Assembly: GCF_004803755.1 (NCBI RefSeq)
Contig: NZ_CP032311.1
Span: 2,248,501-2,312,500 of the forward strand
DNA: 64,000 nucleotides
From: Pseudomonas sp. DG56-2
GTDB taxonomy: Bacteria > Pseudomonadota > Gammaproteobacteria > Pseudomonadales > Pseudomonadaceae
Direction of reading: 5' to 3'
Part shown: in pieces, positions 43,329-53,403 of the stretch
Layout: the number at the start of each line of letters is the position of its first letter
Numbering within the stretch: position 1 is the stretch's first letter
Notes under the pieces: model-generated
Database searches by the model: none
Told to the model about the DNA's origin: nothing
What the model saw: only the letters and a program-made list of their open reading frames with translations
Translations under genes and position numbers: made by a program

Positions 43329-46097
43329 TTAGGCATGATTAATCAACAGGTTGACCGGGAACTCCTTGAGTACAACGCTGAGTGACAGCTCCCTTGAGGC
43401 TGTGACTGCACTGCTGGCAAAAAGTCCCGAGCAATTGGCAGGTGACAGGGCAAACGGCAAAATCAGCCGGGTGTCGTCCCAGTTCTGCGCCGGGATCAAC
43501 GGGATCGGGGTATCACCAAGCAAGCCACAGGCCAGGCGCGGCACCACGACTATCGCTTGGGCTTCATCGCTTACTCGGGCGAACGCCAATACCTGCTCGG
43601 CGTGTCTACCTTGTACTTGCAGCGGCAGGTAGCGGCCTTGGGCAAACAGCGCCTGGTACTGTTGGCGTCGCTCCAGCACCTGGTTGATCAGCGCTTGCTT
43701 GACCTGGCCGCCGCGCCATTGCTGGAGTAACTGCGCCATGCTGGTGCTTTCATCCAGGGCCTGGCGGCGCGCGTGGTAATCCACCGGGCGACGGTTATCG
43801 GGATCGACCAGGCTGAAGTCCCAGAACTCATTGCCCTGGTACAAGTCGGGCACTCCGGGAACGCTCATGCGCAGCAGGCATTGCCCCAGGCTGTTGACCG
43901 CCCCGGCGCAGGCTATCGACTGCGTGGCCTGGGCCAGTGAGTGGCGCAGTTGCTGGTTTTCCGGGGCCAGCAGCAAGTTCTCGATGAAGCTCAGACAGGC
44001 GTGTTCATAGTCCTCGTTTGGTGCGTTCCAGCTGCTGCGCAGCTTGGCTTCGCGCAAGGCCTTGCGTTGCCATTGCTGCAAGCGCTCCACGTAGGCGTGC
44101 ACTGCCAGCTCGTCGCCTTCGTCCAGCTCCAACGGCCAACTGCCAAGCAGGGTTTGGTAGAGCATCCACTCATCACCCGGTTCCGGGGCGATGCCGTCGG
44201 CAAGGTTGCTGCGTAGTGGTGCAGCGAGCTCGCGCCAGTGCTCGACGCGACTCACGAACCATTCACTGCGTTCGCTTAAAACCGCCAAGCGTGCGCGCAG
44301 GTCTTCACCACGTTTGTGATCATGGGTGGCAGTACACAACAGATTGTGCGGAAACTGCTGTAAACGCTGTGCGCAGGCCTGATGAAAAGCCTGCGCCGGG
44401 GCGCTGAATCGCTCGGCGTCAAAGCCGACATCGTTGCGCGAAAGCAGCAGGGCTGAGCGATAGAATGCAGTGTCTTCCACCGCCTTGGCTGCGGTCGGCG
44501 CAGTCAATTGTTGAAAACGGATGCAGGCGTGGCGCAAGTGCTTGCGCCGCCGCCCTGGCGGCAGGCTGCGCCAGGGTTGGCCGCCAAGCCAGTATTGCAG
44601 GTAGTCGAGCACCGGCCAGTCGCCTTCGCCCAGGCTTTGCCGGGCACCGGCCAGGGCATGGTCGAAGAACGGTGCATCCTGTTGCGAACGGCCACCGGCA
44701 TGCAGGTAGGTGCGATACACCGGGTAGTGTTCGACCAGCGCCTGCAGCACCCGGCGAATGGCACCCAGGGTCAGGTCGCGGCTCATCAGGTCATCGCGAG
44801 CCACTTGCAGCAGTGCCTGGGCGACAGACTCAAAATCACCGGCAAGGCCGGTGTTGAGTACTTGTTGGCGGGCCAGGCGCACCTCTTCACCGAATGCTGG
44901 GCGTTCGCTCAGGGTGCTCCAGGCTTCACTGAGGATCGCTTCGCCTGCGGGGTCATGTTGCAGCAGGCTGATCTGGTTCATGAACTCATAACCCGTGGTG
45001 CCATCCACCCCCCAGTCACGGTGCAACTGTTCGCCGGCGCCGAGGATCTTCTCGACATAGATCGGCAGGTGTTCCAATGCGGTACTCAGCGGTCGCTCGG
45101 CCAGCAGAGCATCGACACGGCGCCGCAGTTTGCGGCAGTAGCTGCGTGGATCGGCCAGGCCATCGATATGGTCGATACGCAGGGCGTCGACCAGACCTGC
45201 GCGGATCAAGTCGAAGATCTTCTGATGGGTGGCTTCGAACACTTCATTGCGCTCCACCCGCAGGCCGGCCAGTTCGTTGACATCGAAAAAGCGCCGCCAA
45301 TTGATGTCATCGGCGGCGGTACGCCAGCTGGCCAGTCGATAAGCCTGATGTTCGAGTAAACCATGCAGGCGCTCGGCGCCCGGGCCGGTGCGGCCATCGA
45401 AAGCGGTGAGCAACTGTTCAATGTGCAACGGATCGGCCATCGCCACCAGCTCCTGGCGCAACAGTACAGCCTTGTCGGCTGCCTGGGTCGCACTGTGCAA
45501 GGCAGCAAAGCGCATGCCCAGACCCTGCAACGCAGTGTTTTCACTCAGGCACAGGATTTGCCCGTAATCGGTGGGGCTGATGGGAAAACGGTGTTCGTGG
45601 TGGCGGATATGAAAGCTGCCGTCCTGCGCCTGGAAGCACAGAGGGATCTCTCCGGCATGCAGGGTTGCGCCGTAGTCACTGGCTAAAAAGGGCAGCAGCA
45701 ACTGGCCTTGCAGCAAGGGGTCGGAGGAGTGCCACTGGACGTCGAAAAAGCCGCCATAGCGGCTGCGTCGCCCCCACGTCAGCAGATCCTGCCACCAGGG
45801 GTTCTCGCAGCCCACAGCCATGTGGTTGGAGACAATGTCGAGGATCAGGCCCATGCCATGTTGGCGCAACGCTGAAACCAGCCTGACCAGCGCGGCTTCG
45901 CCACCCAGCTCCGGGTTGACGCGGGTAGGGTCGATGACGTCATAGCCATGCATTGAGCCGGGACGAGCGCTGAGCAGTGGTGAAGCATACAGATGGCTGA
46001 TCCCCAGGCGGGCAAAGTAGGGCACCAGTGGCAGTGCATCGTCGAGGGTGAAACCGGCATGAAATTGCAGGCGCAAGGTGGCATTCAAAGCTTTCAA
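43329..46097 (-). CDS. treY: Malto-oligosyltrehalose synthase TreY
   Basis: 922 residues, GH13 family. Converts the reducing end of malto-oligosaccharides to a trehalosyl unit. Motifs: ILDIVSNHMAVG, ALRIDHIDGLADP (nucleophile), IYVEKILGAGE (acid) and CTATHDHKRGEDLRARL. Length exceeds other GH13 members because of inserted helical parts, as usual for TreY (700-900). Its start overlaps the malQ stop by four bases, and it is followed by the DUF2934 gene. Confidence 0.93.
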   Translation of the reverse strand: MKALNATLRLQFHAGFTLDDALPLVPYFARLGISHLYASPLLSARPGSMHGYDVIDPTRVNPELGGEAALVRLVSALRQHGMGLILDIVSNHMAVGCENPWWQDLLTWGRRSRYGGFFDVQWHSSDPLLQGQLLLPFLASDYGATLHAGEIPLCFQAQDGSFHIRHHEHRFPISPTDYGQILCLSENTALQGLGMRFAALHSATQAADKAVLLRQELVAMADPLHIEQLLTAFDGRTGPGAERLHGLLEHQAYRLASWRTAADDINWRRFFDVNELAGLRVERNEVFEATHQKIFDLIRAGLVDALRIDHIDGLADPRSYCRKLRRRVDALLAERPLSTALEHLPIYVEKILGAGEQLHRDWGVDGTTGYEFMNQISLLQHDPAGEAILSEAWSTLSERPAFGEEVRLARQQVLNTGLAGDFESVAQALLQVARDDLMSRDLTLGAIRRVLQALVEHYPVYRTYLHAGGRSQQDAPFFDHALAGARQSLGEGDWPVLDYLQYWLGGQPWRSLPPGRRRKHLRHACIRFQQLTAPTAAKAVEDTAFYRSALLLSRNDVGFDAERFSAPAQAFHQACAQRLQQFPHNLLCTATHDHKRGEDLRARLAVLSERSEWFVSRVEHWRELAAPLRSNLADGIAPEPGDEWMLYQTLLGSWPLELDEGDELAVHAYVERLQQWQRKALREAKLRSSWNAPNEDYEHACLSFIENLLLAPENQQLRHSLAQATQSIACAGAVNSLGQCLLRMSVPGVPDLYQGNEFWDFSLVDPDNRRPVDYHARRQALDESTSMAQLLQQWRGGQVKQALINQVLERRQQYQALFAQGRYLPLQVQGRHAEQVLAFARVSDEAQAIVVVPRLACGLLGDTPIPLIPAQNWDDTRLILPFALSPANCSGLFASSAVTASRELSLSVVLKEFPVNLLINHA

Positions 46098-48163
46098 AGG
46101 TCGCGCTCCCAGGCTTGCTCGCGGGCCTGGGCCAGTAGCTCCAGGCGGCGAGCGGCGTCGGTATCGTCCAGTAGCTCGCTGGCCGGCTGGGCAAGGCGCC
46201 GTCGCCAGTTGGGGTGTGTGTCGATGGTACCTGGCAGATTGGGCTGCTCGTCGATACCCAACAGGTCTTCCAGAGGCAGCAGCACCAGCGGCGCCCGGGT
46301 ATGCCCCAGAAAGCGGATGCAGGCGTCGATCCTGGCCTCGTCGTCTGCATGCACGGCGTAGTTGTTCTCAAGGATTTTCTGCAAGCCCTGGCGCTCGTGT
46401 TCGCGGGTGATCCGCCATTGGCGTTCGGTGTCGGCATCGATCAGCGAAAGGCGTTGGCTCCAGTCAATGTCGCGGGCCTGCAGCCAGCCGGCCAAGGTCG
46501 GCAGATCGTGGGTACTGGTGGTCGCCAGGGCGTTGTCCGGCCAGTCGAGTATGGGGGTGAAGTGACCGGGTGGGTCTTGCTCGAACTGCAACACGCGCAT
46601 GCCGAGAATTGCCCGCTTAGCGAGTTTTTCACGTAGGCCTTCAGGGACGGTGCCCAGGTCTTCGCCGAGGACGATGGCCTGGTGGCGCACGGACTCCAGG
46701 CACAATATGCGCAGCAGGTCGTCGAGCGGATAATTCAGGTAGGCCCCTTCGCTGGCCTGCGCGCCCAGGGGAATCAGCCATAGACGTTGCAGGCCCATGA
46801 TATGGTCGATGCGCAAGCCGCCGGCATGGGCAAAGTTGGCCCGCAGCATTTCAATGAAGGCGCGGTAGCCATTGCGCCGCAAACCTTCGGGTGAGAACGC
46901 ACAGATCCCCCAATTTTGCCCTGCGCGATTGAGAATGTCTGGCGGGGCACCGACGTTGAGCCCGGCCAACAGTTCATCCTGACGGCTCCAGGCTTGACTG
47001 CCGGCACCATCGGCACCCACCGCCAGGTCAGCGATCAGGCCGATGGCCATGCCGTTGCTGCGGGCGGCATCCTGGGCGCGTTGCAGGCAGCGCTCGATCA
47101 ACCATTGGCAGAAGGCGTGAAACTGGATCTGCTCTGGATGTTGCGCGGCGAACGCCGCCACCTCCGGGCTGTGTGGGTCATGCCAGGCCTCAGGCCATTG
47201 ACGCCAGTCGGGGGCAAGCCCGCGTGCCTTGGCTTCGAGCTGCAGCGCCTCGAACCGGCAGTGTTGCTCCAAGGCATCACCGGCCTGCGCTCGATAGCTG
47301 TCGAAGTCGACGCGCAGCGGATGGTCACCATCGATGAAGTCTTCGTACAGGCAACGCAGCACCTGGTAGCGGCTGGCAGTCGCTTCGGGCCAGTCGATCA
47401 GGTTCAGTTGTTCGAGCGCTTGCAGCTTGTCTTCCAGGCCCAGGGTTTCCACGGCAAGACGCACCACTCGCTCGCCTAGAATCGCCGAGGGGCTTGCGTA
47501 CAAGCTGTTCAGAAACAAGCGACTTGAAGGCGAGTAGGGGCTGTAGCGATGGCTGTCACTGGCGAACATGGCATGCATCGGGCTGATCGCCAATGCGTCA
47601 GCACCACGCTCGGCGGCACTGCGCGCCAGCGCTTCGAGCGCCAGGCAATCGCCGAAACCACCGTCACCTTCGCGGCGCAGGCTGTAGAGCTGGGCACTGA
47701 TGCCCCAGCAGCGCGGCGTGGGCGTGTTCAGGGCATCGTCAAGGCCGAAGGCGCGGGTGGGAGCCACCGCCAGGCAAAAGTGTTGTTGGCTGATTTGCAC
47801 CTGGTGATAGCCAATCGGCAACCCGGCTGGCAGCGCACTACGATCATTCAGTTGCAGTTGTTGCTCGCTGCCGTCCTCCAGATGGATCCGGCAGGGACTG
47901 CCCACGGGGAAAAAGGCCGACAGGTCGAGTTCCTGCTGCACATCTACGGTAAACAATGGTGGCAAGTGCCGGCTATCATGGGCAGTCTTGAGCGCTTGTA
48001 GGCTGGTGGCTATCTGCACGTCATCGTTCGCTGGATGGCCCAATCCGGCCAGTACCTGGCGCAAGGCGCTGTCGCTGACGCGTTGCGGGCGGCCGTTGGC
48101 GTCAATCCACTCCACAGAAATACCGGCCAACAGCGCCAGTTGCTGCAGATGTGCATCACTCAT
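46094..48163 (-). CDS. malQ: 4-alpha-glucanotransferase MalQ
   Basis: 689 residues, GH77 family. Motifs: LRIDHIMGLQRLWLIP (nucleophile region), VLGEDLGTVPEGL (acid) and TSTHDLPTLAGW. The first 120 residues form the extra N-terminal part common in proteobacterial MalQ. It rearranges maltodextrins and feeds TreY/TreZ. It overlaps the treZ stop by eight bases and treY by four. Confidence 0.93.
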   Translation of the reverse strand: MSDAHLQQLALLAGISVEWIDANGRPQRVSDSALRQVLAGLGHPANDDVQIATSLQALKTAHDSRHLPPLFTVDVQQELDLSAFFPVGSPCRIHLEDGSEQQLQLNDRSALPAGLPIGYHQVQISQQHFCLAVAPTRAFGLDDALNTPTPRCWGISAQLYSLRREGDGGFGDCLALEALARSAAERGADALAISPMHAMFASDSHRYSPYSPSSRLFLNSLYASPSAILGERVVRLAVETLGLEDKLQALEQLNLIDWPEATASRYQVLRCLYEDFIDGDHPLRVDFDSYRAQAGDALEQHCRFEALQLEAKARGLAPDWRQWPEAWHDPHSPEVAAFAAQHPEQIQFHAFCQWLIERCLQRAQDAARSNGMAIGLIADLAVGADGAGSQAWSRQDELLAGLNVGAPPDILNRAGQNWGICAFSPEGLRRNGYRAFIEMLRANFAHAGGLRIDHIMGLQRLWLIPLGAQASEGAYLNYPLDDLLRILCLESVRHQAIVLGEDLGTVPEGLREKLAKRAILGMRVLQFEQDPPGHFTPILDWPDNALATTSTHDLPTLAGWLQARDIDWSQRLSLIDADTERQWRITREHERQGLQKILENNYAVHADDEARIDACIRFLGHTRAPLVLLPLEDLLGIDEQPNLPGTIDTHPNWRRRLAQPASELLDDTDAARRLELLAQAREQAWERDL

Positions 48164-49934
48164 GGGCAGGCTCCGAGGTTTGAGGGGGTAGCAGGCTCAC
48201 CAAGGTGCTGTAGGGCGGCAATTCATCGCCGCCCAGCGCATCGGCTGCACTGCAGAAAAGATGGGTGCGCGCTGCGGGCACTGTGTACGGGACGGCAGTG
48301 CTGCCCAGATTCATGTCGATGCGCAATATGCGTTTATCAGCCAACTGCCATGAGGCCGTGAGTGCTTTCTCGGCGATGACCTCGGCACCGAGGGCGCGAC
48401 AACCAGGCAGGCGCGGGGTGAGGTGCTGGTGGCGCAAGTGCAACAGCTGTTGGTAGAACGCTTGCCCGCCGGATTGGACTTCATCGGGAATACTAAGCAC
48501 AGAGGCCGCGAACGTATCCAAGGCGTTGGGATCGGGGATGGTCGCCCGTTGTTCGGGGTGGGTGAAGGCTTGGAAACCGGCGAACTCTGCACGTCGGCCT
48601 TCCCGTACGGCATCGGCCAACTCGTCATGGTGATCGGTAAAGAACAAGAAGGGTTGTTCGCTTTGCCATTCTTCACCCATGAACAGCAGCGGCACCATGG
48701 GGGACAGCAACAGCAGGGTAGTGGCGGCGCGCAATGCCTGGGGCGAACAGAGCTGGGTCAGGCGCTCGCCTTTGGCGCGATTGCCTACCTGGTCGTGGTT
48801 CTGCAAGAACAGCACGAAGGCGCCTGGGGGTAAATGAGCACTGGGTTCGCCGCGCAGGCGTCCGTTACGGTCCGGCTCACCTTGGAAGACAAAACCCTGG
48901 CCCAAGCATCTGGTCAGCTTGGGCAGGGTGGCCTGGCAATAGTCGGCATAGTAGCCCTCATCTTCGCCGGTCAGCAGTACGTGCAAGGCGTTGTGGCCGT
49001 CGTCGTTCCACTGCCCGTCGAAGTCCTTCTCCAGCAGGCTCGCCTGGTTGTGTTCATTCTCCAGGACCAGCCACACGTGTCTGTCGGCAGGGATGGTATG
49101 GCGCACACGCTGGCTGAACACCCGGAGGAAATCCGGATCATCGATGGCGTGGACTGCATCCAGGCGCAAGCCATCGAAGCGGTAGTCGTGCAGCCACATC
49201 AAGGCATTTTCAATGTAGAAGTCGCGCACCTGGCGGCGACGAAAATCAATGGCAGCACCCCAGGGCGTATGGCGGTCCTGGCGAAAGAACCCGCTCGCAT
49301 AGTGATTGAGGTAGTTGCCGTCTGGACCAAAGTGGTTGTAAACCACGTCCAGCAATACCATCAGGCCATGAGCATGGGCCTGATCGATCAATTGGCACAG
49401 TTGTTCAGGCGTACCGTAGGTGTGTTGCGGGGCAAACGGCAAAACCCCGTCATAGCCCCAGTTGCGCTCACCAGGGAACTGCGCGATGGGCATCAGTTCG
49501 ATGGCCGTCACACCCAATGTCGCCAGACGCGGCAGCTGTGCGATCACGCCGTTGTAGCCTCCTGCCAGGCCGACGTGTATTTCGTAAATCACCGCCTCAT
49601 GCCATGGGCGGCCTTGCCAGCTTTTGTGTTTCCAGCAATACGCCGCGGGGTCGATCACCTGGCTTGGGCCATGCACACCCTCAGGTTGGAAGCGCGAGGC
49701 GGGGTCGGCAACCTGTTGATCGCCATTGATGCAAAATTGGTACAGGGTGCCGGGCACCGCAGGCCAGCGCGCGCGGAACCATCCTTCAGTTCCGCGCTGC
49801 AAGGGCAAGCGCTGACCGGTGTCCAGGCACACTTCGACGCTGTGGGCATCGGGTGCCCACAACGCAAAGCGTACTGTTTCGTTATCAAGCATTACGGCCC
49901 CGTGGGTCGCAAACTGATCTGACCTTAAGGGCAT
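48156..49934 (-). CDS. treZ: Malto-oligosyltrehalose trehalohydrolase TreZ
   Basis: About 592 residues: N-terminal E-set domain (FALWAPDAHSVEVCLD) and GH13 domain with LLDVVYNHFGPDG, FDGLRLDAVHAI, WLVLENEHN and LQNHDQVGNRAKG. It releases trehalose from the TreY product. ATG 49934 is preferred to GTG 49943 because GAGG sits eight bases before the ATG. It begins 16 bases after glgA. Confidence 0.92.
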   Translation of the reverse strand: MPLRSDQFATHGAVMLDNETVRFALWAPDAHSVEVCLDTGQRLPLQRGTEGWFRARWPAVPGTLYQFCINGDQQVADPASRFQPEGVHGPSQVIDPAAYCWKHKSWQGRPWHEAVIYEIHVGLAGGYNGVIAQLPRLATLGVTAIELMPIAQFPGERNWGYDGVLPFAPQHTYGTPEQLCQLIDQAHAHGLMVLLDVVYNHFGPDGNYLNHYASGFFRQDRHTPWGAAIDFRRRQVRDFYIENALMWLHDYRFDGLRLDAVHAIDDPDFLRVFSQRVRHTIPADRHVWLVLENEHNQASLLEKDFDGQWNDDGHNALHVLLTGEDEGYYADYCQATLPKLTRCLGQGFVFQGEPDRNGRLRGEPSAHLPPGAFVLFLQNHDQVGNRAKGERLTQLCSPQALRAATTLLLLSPMVPLLFMGEEWQSEQPFLFFTDHHDELADAVREGRRAEFAGFQAFTHPEQRATIPDPNALDTFAASVLSIPDEVQSGGQAFYQQLLHLRHQHLTPRLPGCRALGAEVIAEKALTASWQLADKRILRIDMNLGSTAVPYTVPAARTHLFCSAADALGGDELPPYSTLVSLLPPQTSEPAHE

Positions 49935-49950
49935 GTGTGCCACCTCGCAC

Positions 49951-51510
49951 TCAGCGTCCAGCTACAAAAGCCCGCTCCACCAACTCCTCATACAGTCGCG
50001 CATAGGGTTCCACCGCCTGGCACCAGTTGAATGGTTGGGTCATGGCCAGGCAGCGCATAGCGCCAAGCAGATCTTTTTTGTCATAGACATAGAAGGCCCG
50101 GCTGATGGCCTCGCGGTAGCTTTCAACGGTGGACTCATCGAACAGAAAACCGGTAACACCGTTTTCAATGGTGTCGGCCAGGCCGCCGGTATTGCGTGCC
50201 ACCGGAAGCGATCCGAAGCGCTGCGCATACATCTGGCTCAGACCGCAGGGTTCGTAGCGTGATGGCATCAACAGAAAGTCACTGCCAGCAAACATGCGCC
50301 GGGCATCGGTTTCGTTGAAGCCGATGCGCACACCGACCTGACCGGGATAGCGCAGGGCCAGTTCGCGCATGGCTTGTTCTTCTTCCGGCTCACCGCGCCC
50401 GATGATCGCGATCTGGCCGCCCTGGCTGACAATGTAGTCGGCGACGCCCAGAGTCAGGTCCAGGCCCTTCTGGTACACCAGCCGAGAAACCACGGCGAAC
50501 AACGGGCCGCTAGAAGGCTTGAGCTGGAACAGGTCGCGCACCTGCTGGCTGTTGTCGGCCTTGCCGTCCCAGTCGTTGAGGCTGAAGGGATGATCCAGGT
50601 GCGGGTCGCTGGCCGAGTCCCAGCTTTCATCGATGCCGTTGGGGATGCCACTGAGCAGGCCTTGCTGGGCCTTGCTGCCAAGAAAGCCGTCGAGGCCGCA
50701 GCCGAAGTCCGGCGTGGTGATCTCCCGCGCATAGGTGGCGCTGACGGTGGTGATGTGGCTGGAGTAGGCAAGGCCCGCTTTGAGGAACGACAGCTTGCCA
50801 TAGAACTCCATGCCTTCCTGTTGCAGGGCATGGTCGGGAATTGCCAGTTCCGGGCAGCAGGCGCGGCTCACCACACCTTGATAAGCCAGGTTGTGGATGG
50901 TGAACAAGGTGGGTGTTTGCAAGCCGCGCCAATGCATGTAAGCGGGCGCCAGGCCCGCTGGCCAGTCATGGGCGTGAACCAGGTCGGGCTTCCAGTGAAC
51001 CATGCCTTCACCCGCGGCAATCTCGGCGGCGGCCAGGCCCAGACGGGCGAAACGGATGTGGTTATCCGGCCAATCGCGGCCGTTGTTGGCACCATAGGGA
51101 GTGCCTTCGCGCTGATACAACTCGGGGCAGATGAGCACATAAATGACCAAGCCATCGGTCAAATCCATGCGCCCGATCTTGCAGGGTGGCAAGGCAGCAT
51201 GGCCGCCCAGTTCACCGACCAGGTGAATGGGGTTGTCGCTCTCCAACACCTGTGGGTAGCCGGGAATGAGTACACGCACATCATGCAGGTGTCGCATCGC
51301 CCGCGGTAGGGCGGCAGAAACGTCGCCCAAGCCGCCGGTCTTGACCAGGTCGGCGATTTCCGAAGTGACGAACAAGACTTTGCGCTTGTTCGGATTGTGC
51401 CGGGAATCGCCGCCAGGTGCCTTGGCTGTCGTGTTGAAGTCCGTGGTCAGAGACGCACGGTTATCCGGGGTGAAATGCTCTACATGAGGTTCGACAGCGG
51501 CACTGATCAT
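49951..51510 (-). CDS. glgA: Glycogen synthase GlgA
   Basis: 519 residues, GT5 family. The KTGGL ADP-glucose motif is present (LVKTGGLGDVSAALPR, near residue 57) as is the PSRYEPCGLSQMYAQRFG motif with the catalytic glutamate. About 40 residues precede the conserved KVLFVTSEI strand, an N-terminal extension of unknown role. ATG 51510 fits. It is the first gene of the glgA-treZ-malQ-treY-DUF2934-glgX set, so its promoter lies in the long gap upstream. Confidence 0.93.
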   Translation of the reverse strand: MISAAVEPHVEHFTPDNRASLTTDFNTTAKAPGGDSRHNPNKRKVLFVTSEIADLVKTGGLGDVSAALPRAMRHLHDVRVLIPGYPQVLESDNPIHLVGELGGHAALPPCKIGRMDLTDGLVIYVLICPELYQREGTPYGANNGRDWPDNHIRFARLGLAAAEIAAGEGMVHWKPDLVHAHDWPAGLAPAYMHWRGLQTPTLFTIHNLAYQGVVSRACCPELAIPDHALQQEGMEFYGKLSFLKAGLAYSSHITTVSATYAREITTPDFGCGLDGFLGSKAQQGLLSGIPNGIDESWDSASDPHLDHPFSLNDWDGKADNSQQVRDLFQLKPSSGPLFAVVSRLVYQKGLDLTLGVADYIVSQGGQIAIIGRGEPEEEQAMRELALRYPGQVGVRIGFNETDARRMFAGSDFLLMPSRYEPCGLSQMYAQRFGSLPVARNTGGLADTIENGVTGFLFDESTVESYREAISRAFYVYDKKDLLGAMRCLAMTQPFNWCQAVEPYARLYEELVERAFVAGR

Positions 51511-52056
51511 ACTTCTTTCCGTCCCTATGTGCGGGTGTGGTCACCCGTTGTTGTGTGTTTGCTAAAGCTCTCTCTGTGTGTGGTATTGCTGAATGCGATC
51601 CTTCGCCCCGAAACCGTGCGCACAAGCGCAACGCGTAGTGGCCGTCATGCCGACAACGTGGTGACTATCAGGGGTGGCTGGGCTGCGTCTGGTTTTCCAG
51701 AAACGATGGCCTACTTCAAGTGCTGACCTACGGCCAAATCAGAAAGTTCTACTTTTTTTAATCGACTTTTCCGGACAATCTCGTGGCCGAATACTGAGTG
51801 TAGGAGAGATAACGCGAAAAATGTGACCCGCTGGTCACTTTGCTTACCTTTGTGCGTTTGTCGCGCAAGCGTAAGCCTTTTGTGTTGCAATTTCGGGATG
51901 GGGAAGGAAGTGTTTCTTACTGACTGATGGGAGCGAATTCGTCCCCGATTGGCTGCGCAGGAGTGCCGTCGCCGGCAATTCCAACTCCCACGCATCACAG
52001 ATGTTGCTGCGCGATCGGCCTGTCAGGGGCTGTAGCAGAGGCCGATCGCAGGCGGT
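51511..52056. other. Intergenic region upstream of glgA with a strong palindrome
   Basis: About 546 bases with no credible gene. Perfect 10-base arms GCGATCGGCC (52011-52020) and GGCCGATCGC (52040-52049) lie just downstream of the 52057-52224 gene and could be its terminator. AT-rich DNA near 51745-51770 and 51865-51900 may hold the glgA promoter, but no clear -35/-10 was assigned. Confidence 0.45.
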
Positions 52057-52224
52057 TCAAGCATGTGTAGCGGCGGTGCCTGCCTGGGTTTGCTGTAATT
52101 TCTGATTCAGTTGCGCAACCTGTTGCAGCAACTGGTCGCGTTCTTCGCGTAAACGGCGCAATTCATCCCTGTGAACGGTTACGTAAAGGGTTTGCGGCGG
52201 CATTTTCGGTAGAAGGGTTCCCAT
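52057..52224 (-). CDS. Small conserved hypothetical protein with a coiled coil
   Basis: 55 residues. After MGTLLPKMPPQTLYVTVHRD a heptad-rich helix follows (LRRLREERDQLLQQVAQLNQ), which predicts a coiled coil. ATG 52224 is chosen because GAGGTG precedes it; the frame continues upstream to 52305. No signal peptide. Function unknown. It is divergent from gnd. Confidence 0.6.
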   Translation of the reverse strand: MGTLLPKMPPQTLYVTVHRDELRRLREERDQLLQQVAQLNQKLQQTQAGTAATHA

Positions 52225-52354
52225 TACACACCTCGCGAATGGCTGATTACTGTTACAAGCGTAGCCGCTCGACGGGACGGGATTCTGAATTCTTTTTTCT
52301 GTCATGGGAACTTTTTTATTTGGCGCTGTCTTGCCGTTCGTCGCTGAACCTGGC

Positions 52355-52370
52355 AGTCCAAGGCTGGACT
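52355..52370. promoter_or_regulatory. Inverted repeat upstream of gnd, possible operator
   Basis: AGTCCA-AGGC-TGGACT, a perfect 6-4-6 repeat 50-65 bases before the gnd start. No HexR-type TTGT-ACAA site was found. A regulator site is possible but not shown. Confidence 0.3.
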
Positions 52371-52419
52371 AATCTTGAAGGCTTGAAAGTCTGTTTTCAT
52401 CAATTGGGAGCATCGGCAC

Positions 52420-53403
52420 ATGCAACTGGGAATCGTGGGGCTGGGCCGCATGGGCGGTAACATTGCACGGCGCTTGATGCGCGAAGGCCACCGGATGGTG
52501 GTGCATGACCGCGACCACAGCGCAGTTAAGACCTTGATGGGCGAAGGGGCGAATGGCGCGCACGACTTGGGCGCACTGGTCGCCAAGCTGGAAAAGCCGC
52601 GCGCGGTCTGGGTGATGCTTCCGGCTGGTGAGGCGACCGAGCAGACCATTAGCCAACTGGCTGATTTGCTCGACGCGGACGATGTGATCATCGATGGTGG
52701 CAACACGTTCTACAAGGATGACATCCGCCGCGCCACGGAGCTGGCCAAGCGTCAGCTGCATTATGTCGATGTCGGCACTTCAGGCGGGGTCTGGGGGCTG
52801 GAACGCGGCTATTGCATGATGATCGGGGGTGAGCAAGCGGTGGTCGAGCGCCTCGATCCGCTGTTCGCCACACTGGCGCCTGGCGTTGGCAGCATTCCTC
52901 GCACGCGGGGTCGCAGCGGGCCGGCCGGGCGTGCCGAGCAGGGCTATATCCATGCCGGTCCGGCAGGTGCCGGGCACTATGTGAAAATGATTCACAACGG
53001 CATCGAGTACGGCCTGATGCAGGCCTATGCCGAGGGGTTCGATATTCTCAAAAGCAAAGGCAGCGAGGCCTTGCCGGTCGAGCAGCGCTTTGACCTGGAT
53101 GTGGCCGAGATTGCCGAAGTCTGGCGGCGCGGCAGCGTGGTGACCTCATGGTTGCTGGACCTGACCGCCGATGCGTTGGTGGCTGATCCGCAGTTGGGTG
53201 GTTACAGCGGTGCTGTGGCCGACAGTGGCGAGGGACGCTGGACCATTGATGCGGCCGTCGAGCAGGCGGTGCCGGTGCCGGTGTTGTCCAGTGCCCTGTT
53301 CGCACGTTTTCGCTCGCGCCAGCAACAAGGCACCTACGCCGACCGCATGCTGTCGGCGATGCGCTTCGGATTCGGTGGTCACGTCGAGAAAAAAGTCGAA
53401 TGA
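52420..53403 (+). CDS. gnd: 6-phosphogluconate dehydrogenase (decarboxylating), short form
   Basis: 327 residues, the short GntZ/YqeC-like form (classical Gnd has about 470). The NADP(H) fold begins [19 protein letters not shown]. Substrate motifs: [14 protein letters not shown] and [20 protein letters not shown] with the catalytic lysine and asparagine. It converts 6-phosphogluconate to ribulose 5-phosphate. It overlaps zwf by four bases, so the two enzymes are coupled. Confidence 0.9.
   Translation: MQLGIVGLGRMGGNIARRLMREGHRMVVHDRDHSAVKTLMGEGANGAHDLGALVAKLEKPRAVWVMLPAGEATEQTISQLADLLDADDVIIDGGNTFYKDDIRRATELAKRQLHYVDVGTSGGVWGLERGYCMMIGGEQAVVERLDPLFATLAPGVGSIPRTRGRSGPAGRAEQGYIHAGPAGAGHYVKMIHNGIEYGLMQAYAEGFDILKSKGSEALPVEQRFDLDVAEIAEVWRRGSVVTSWLLDLTADALVADPQLGGYSGAVADSGEGRWTIDAAVEQAVPVPVLSSALFARFRSRQQQGTYADRMLSAMRFGFGGHVEKKVE

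Noticed and set aside
48834..49922. 362-codon plus-strand frame opposite treZ
   Set aside because: TreZ catalytic motifs on the minus strand cover it; the antisense product has no domain signal.
51711..51998. 95-codon minus-strand frame upstream of glgA
   Set aside because: No ribosome-binding site, basic low-similarity composition, and it lies in the likely glgA promoter region.
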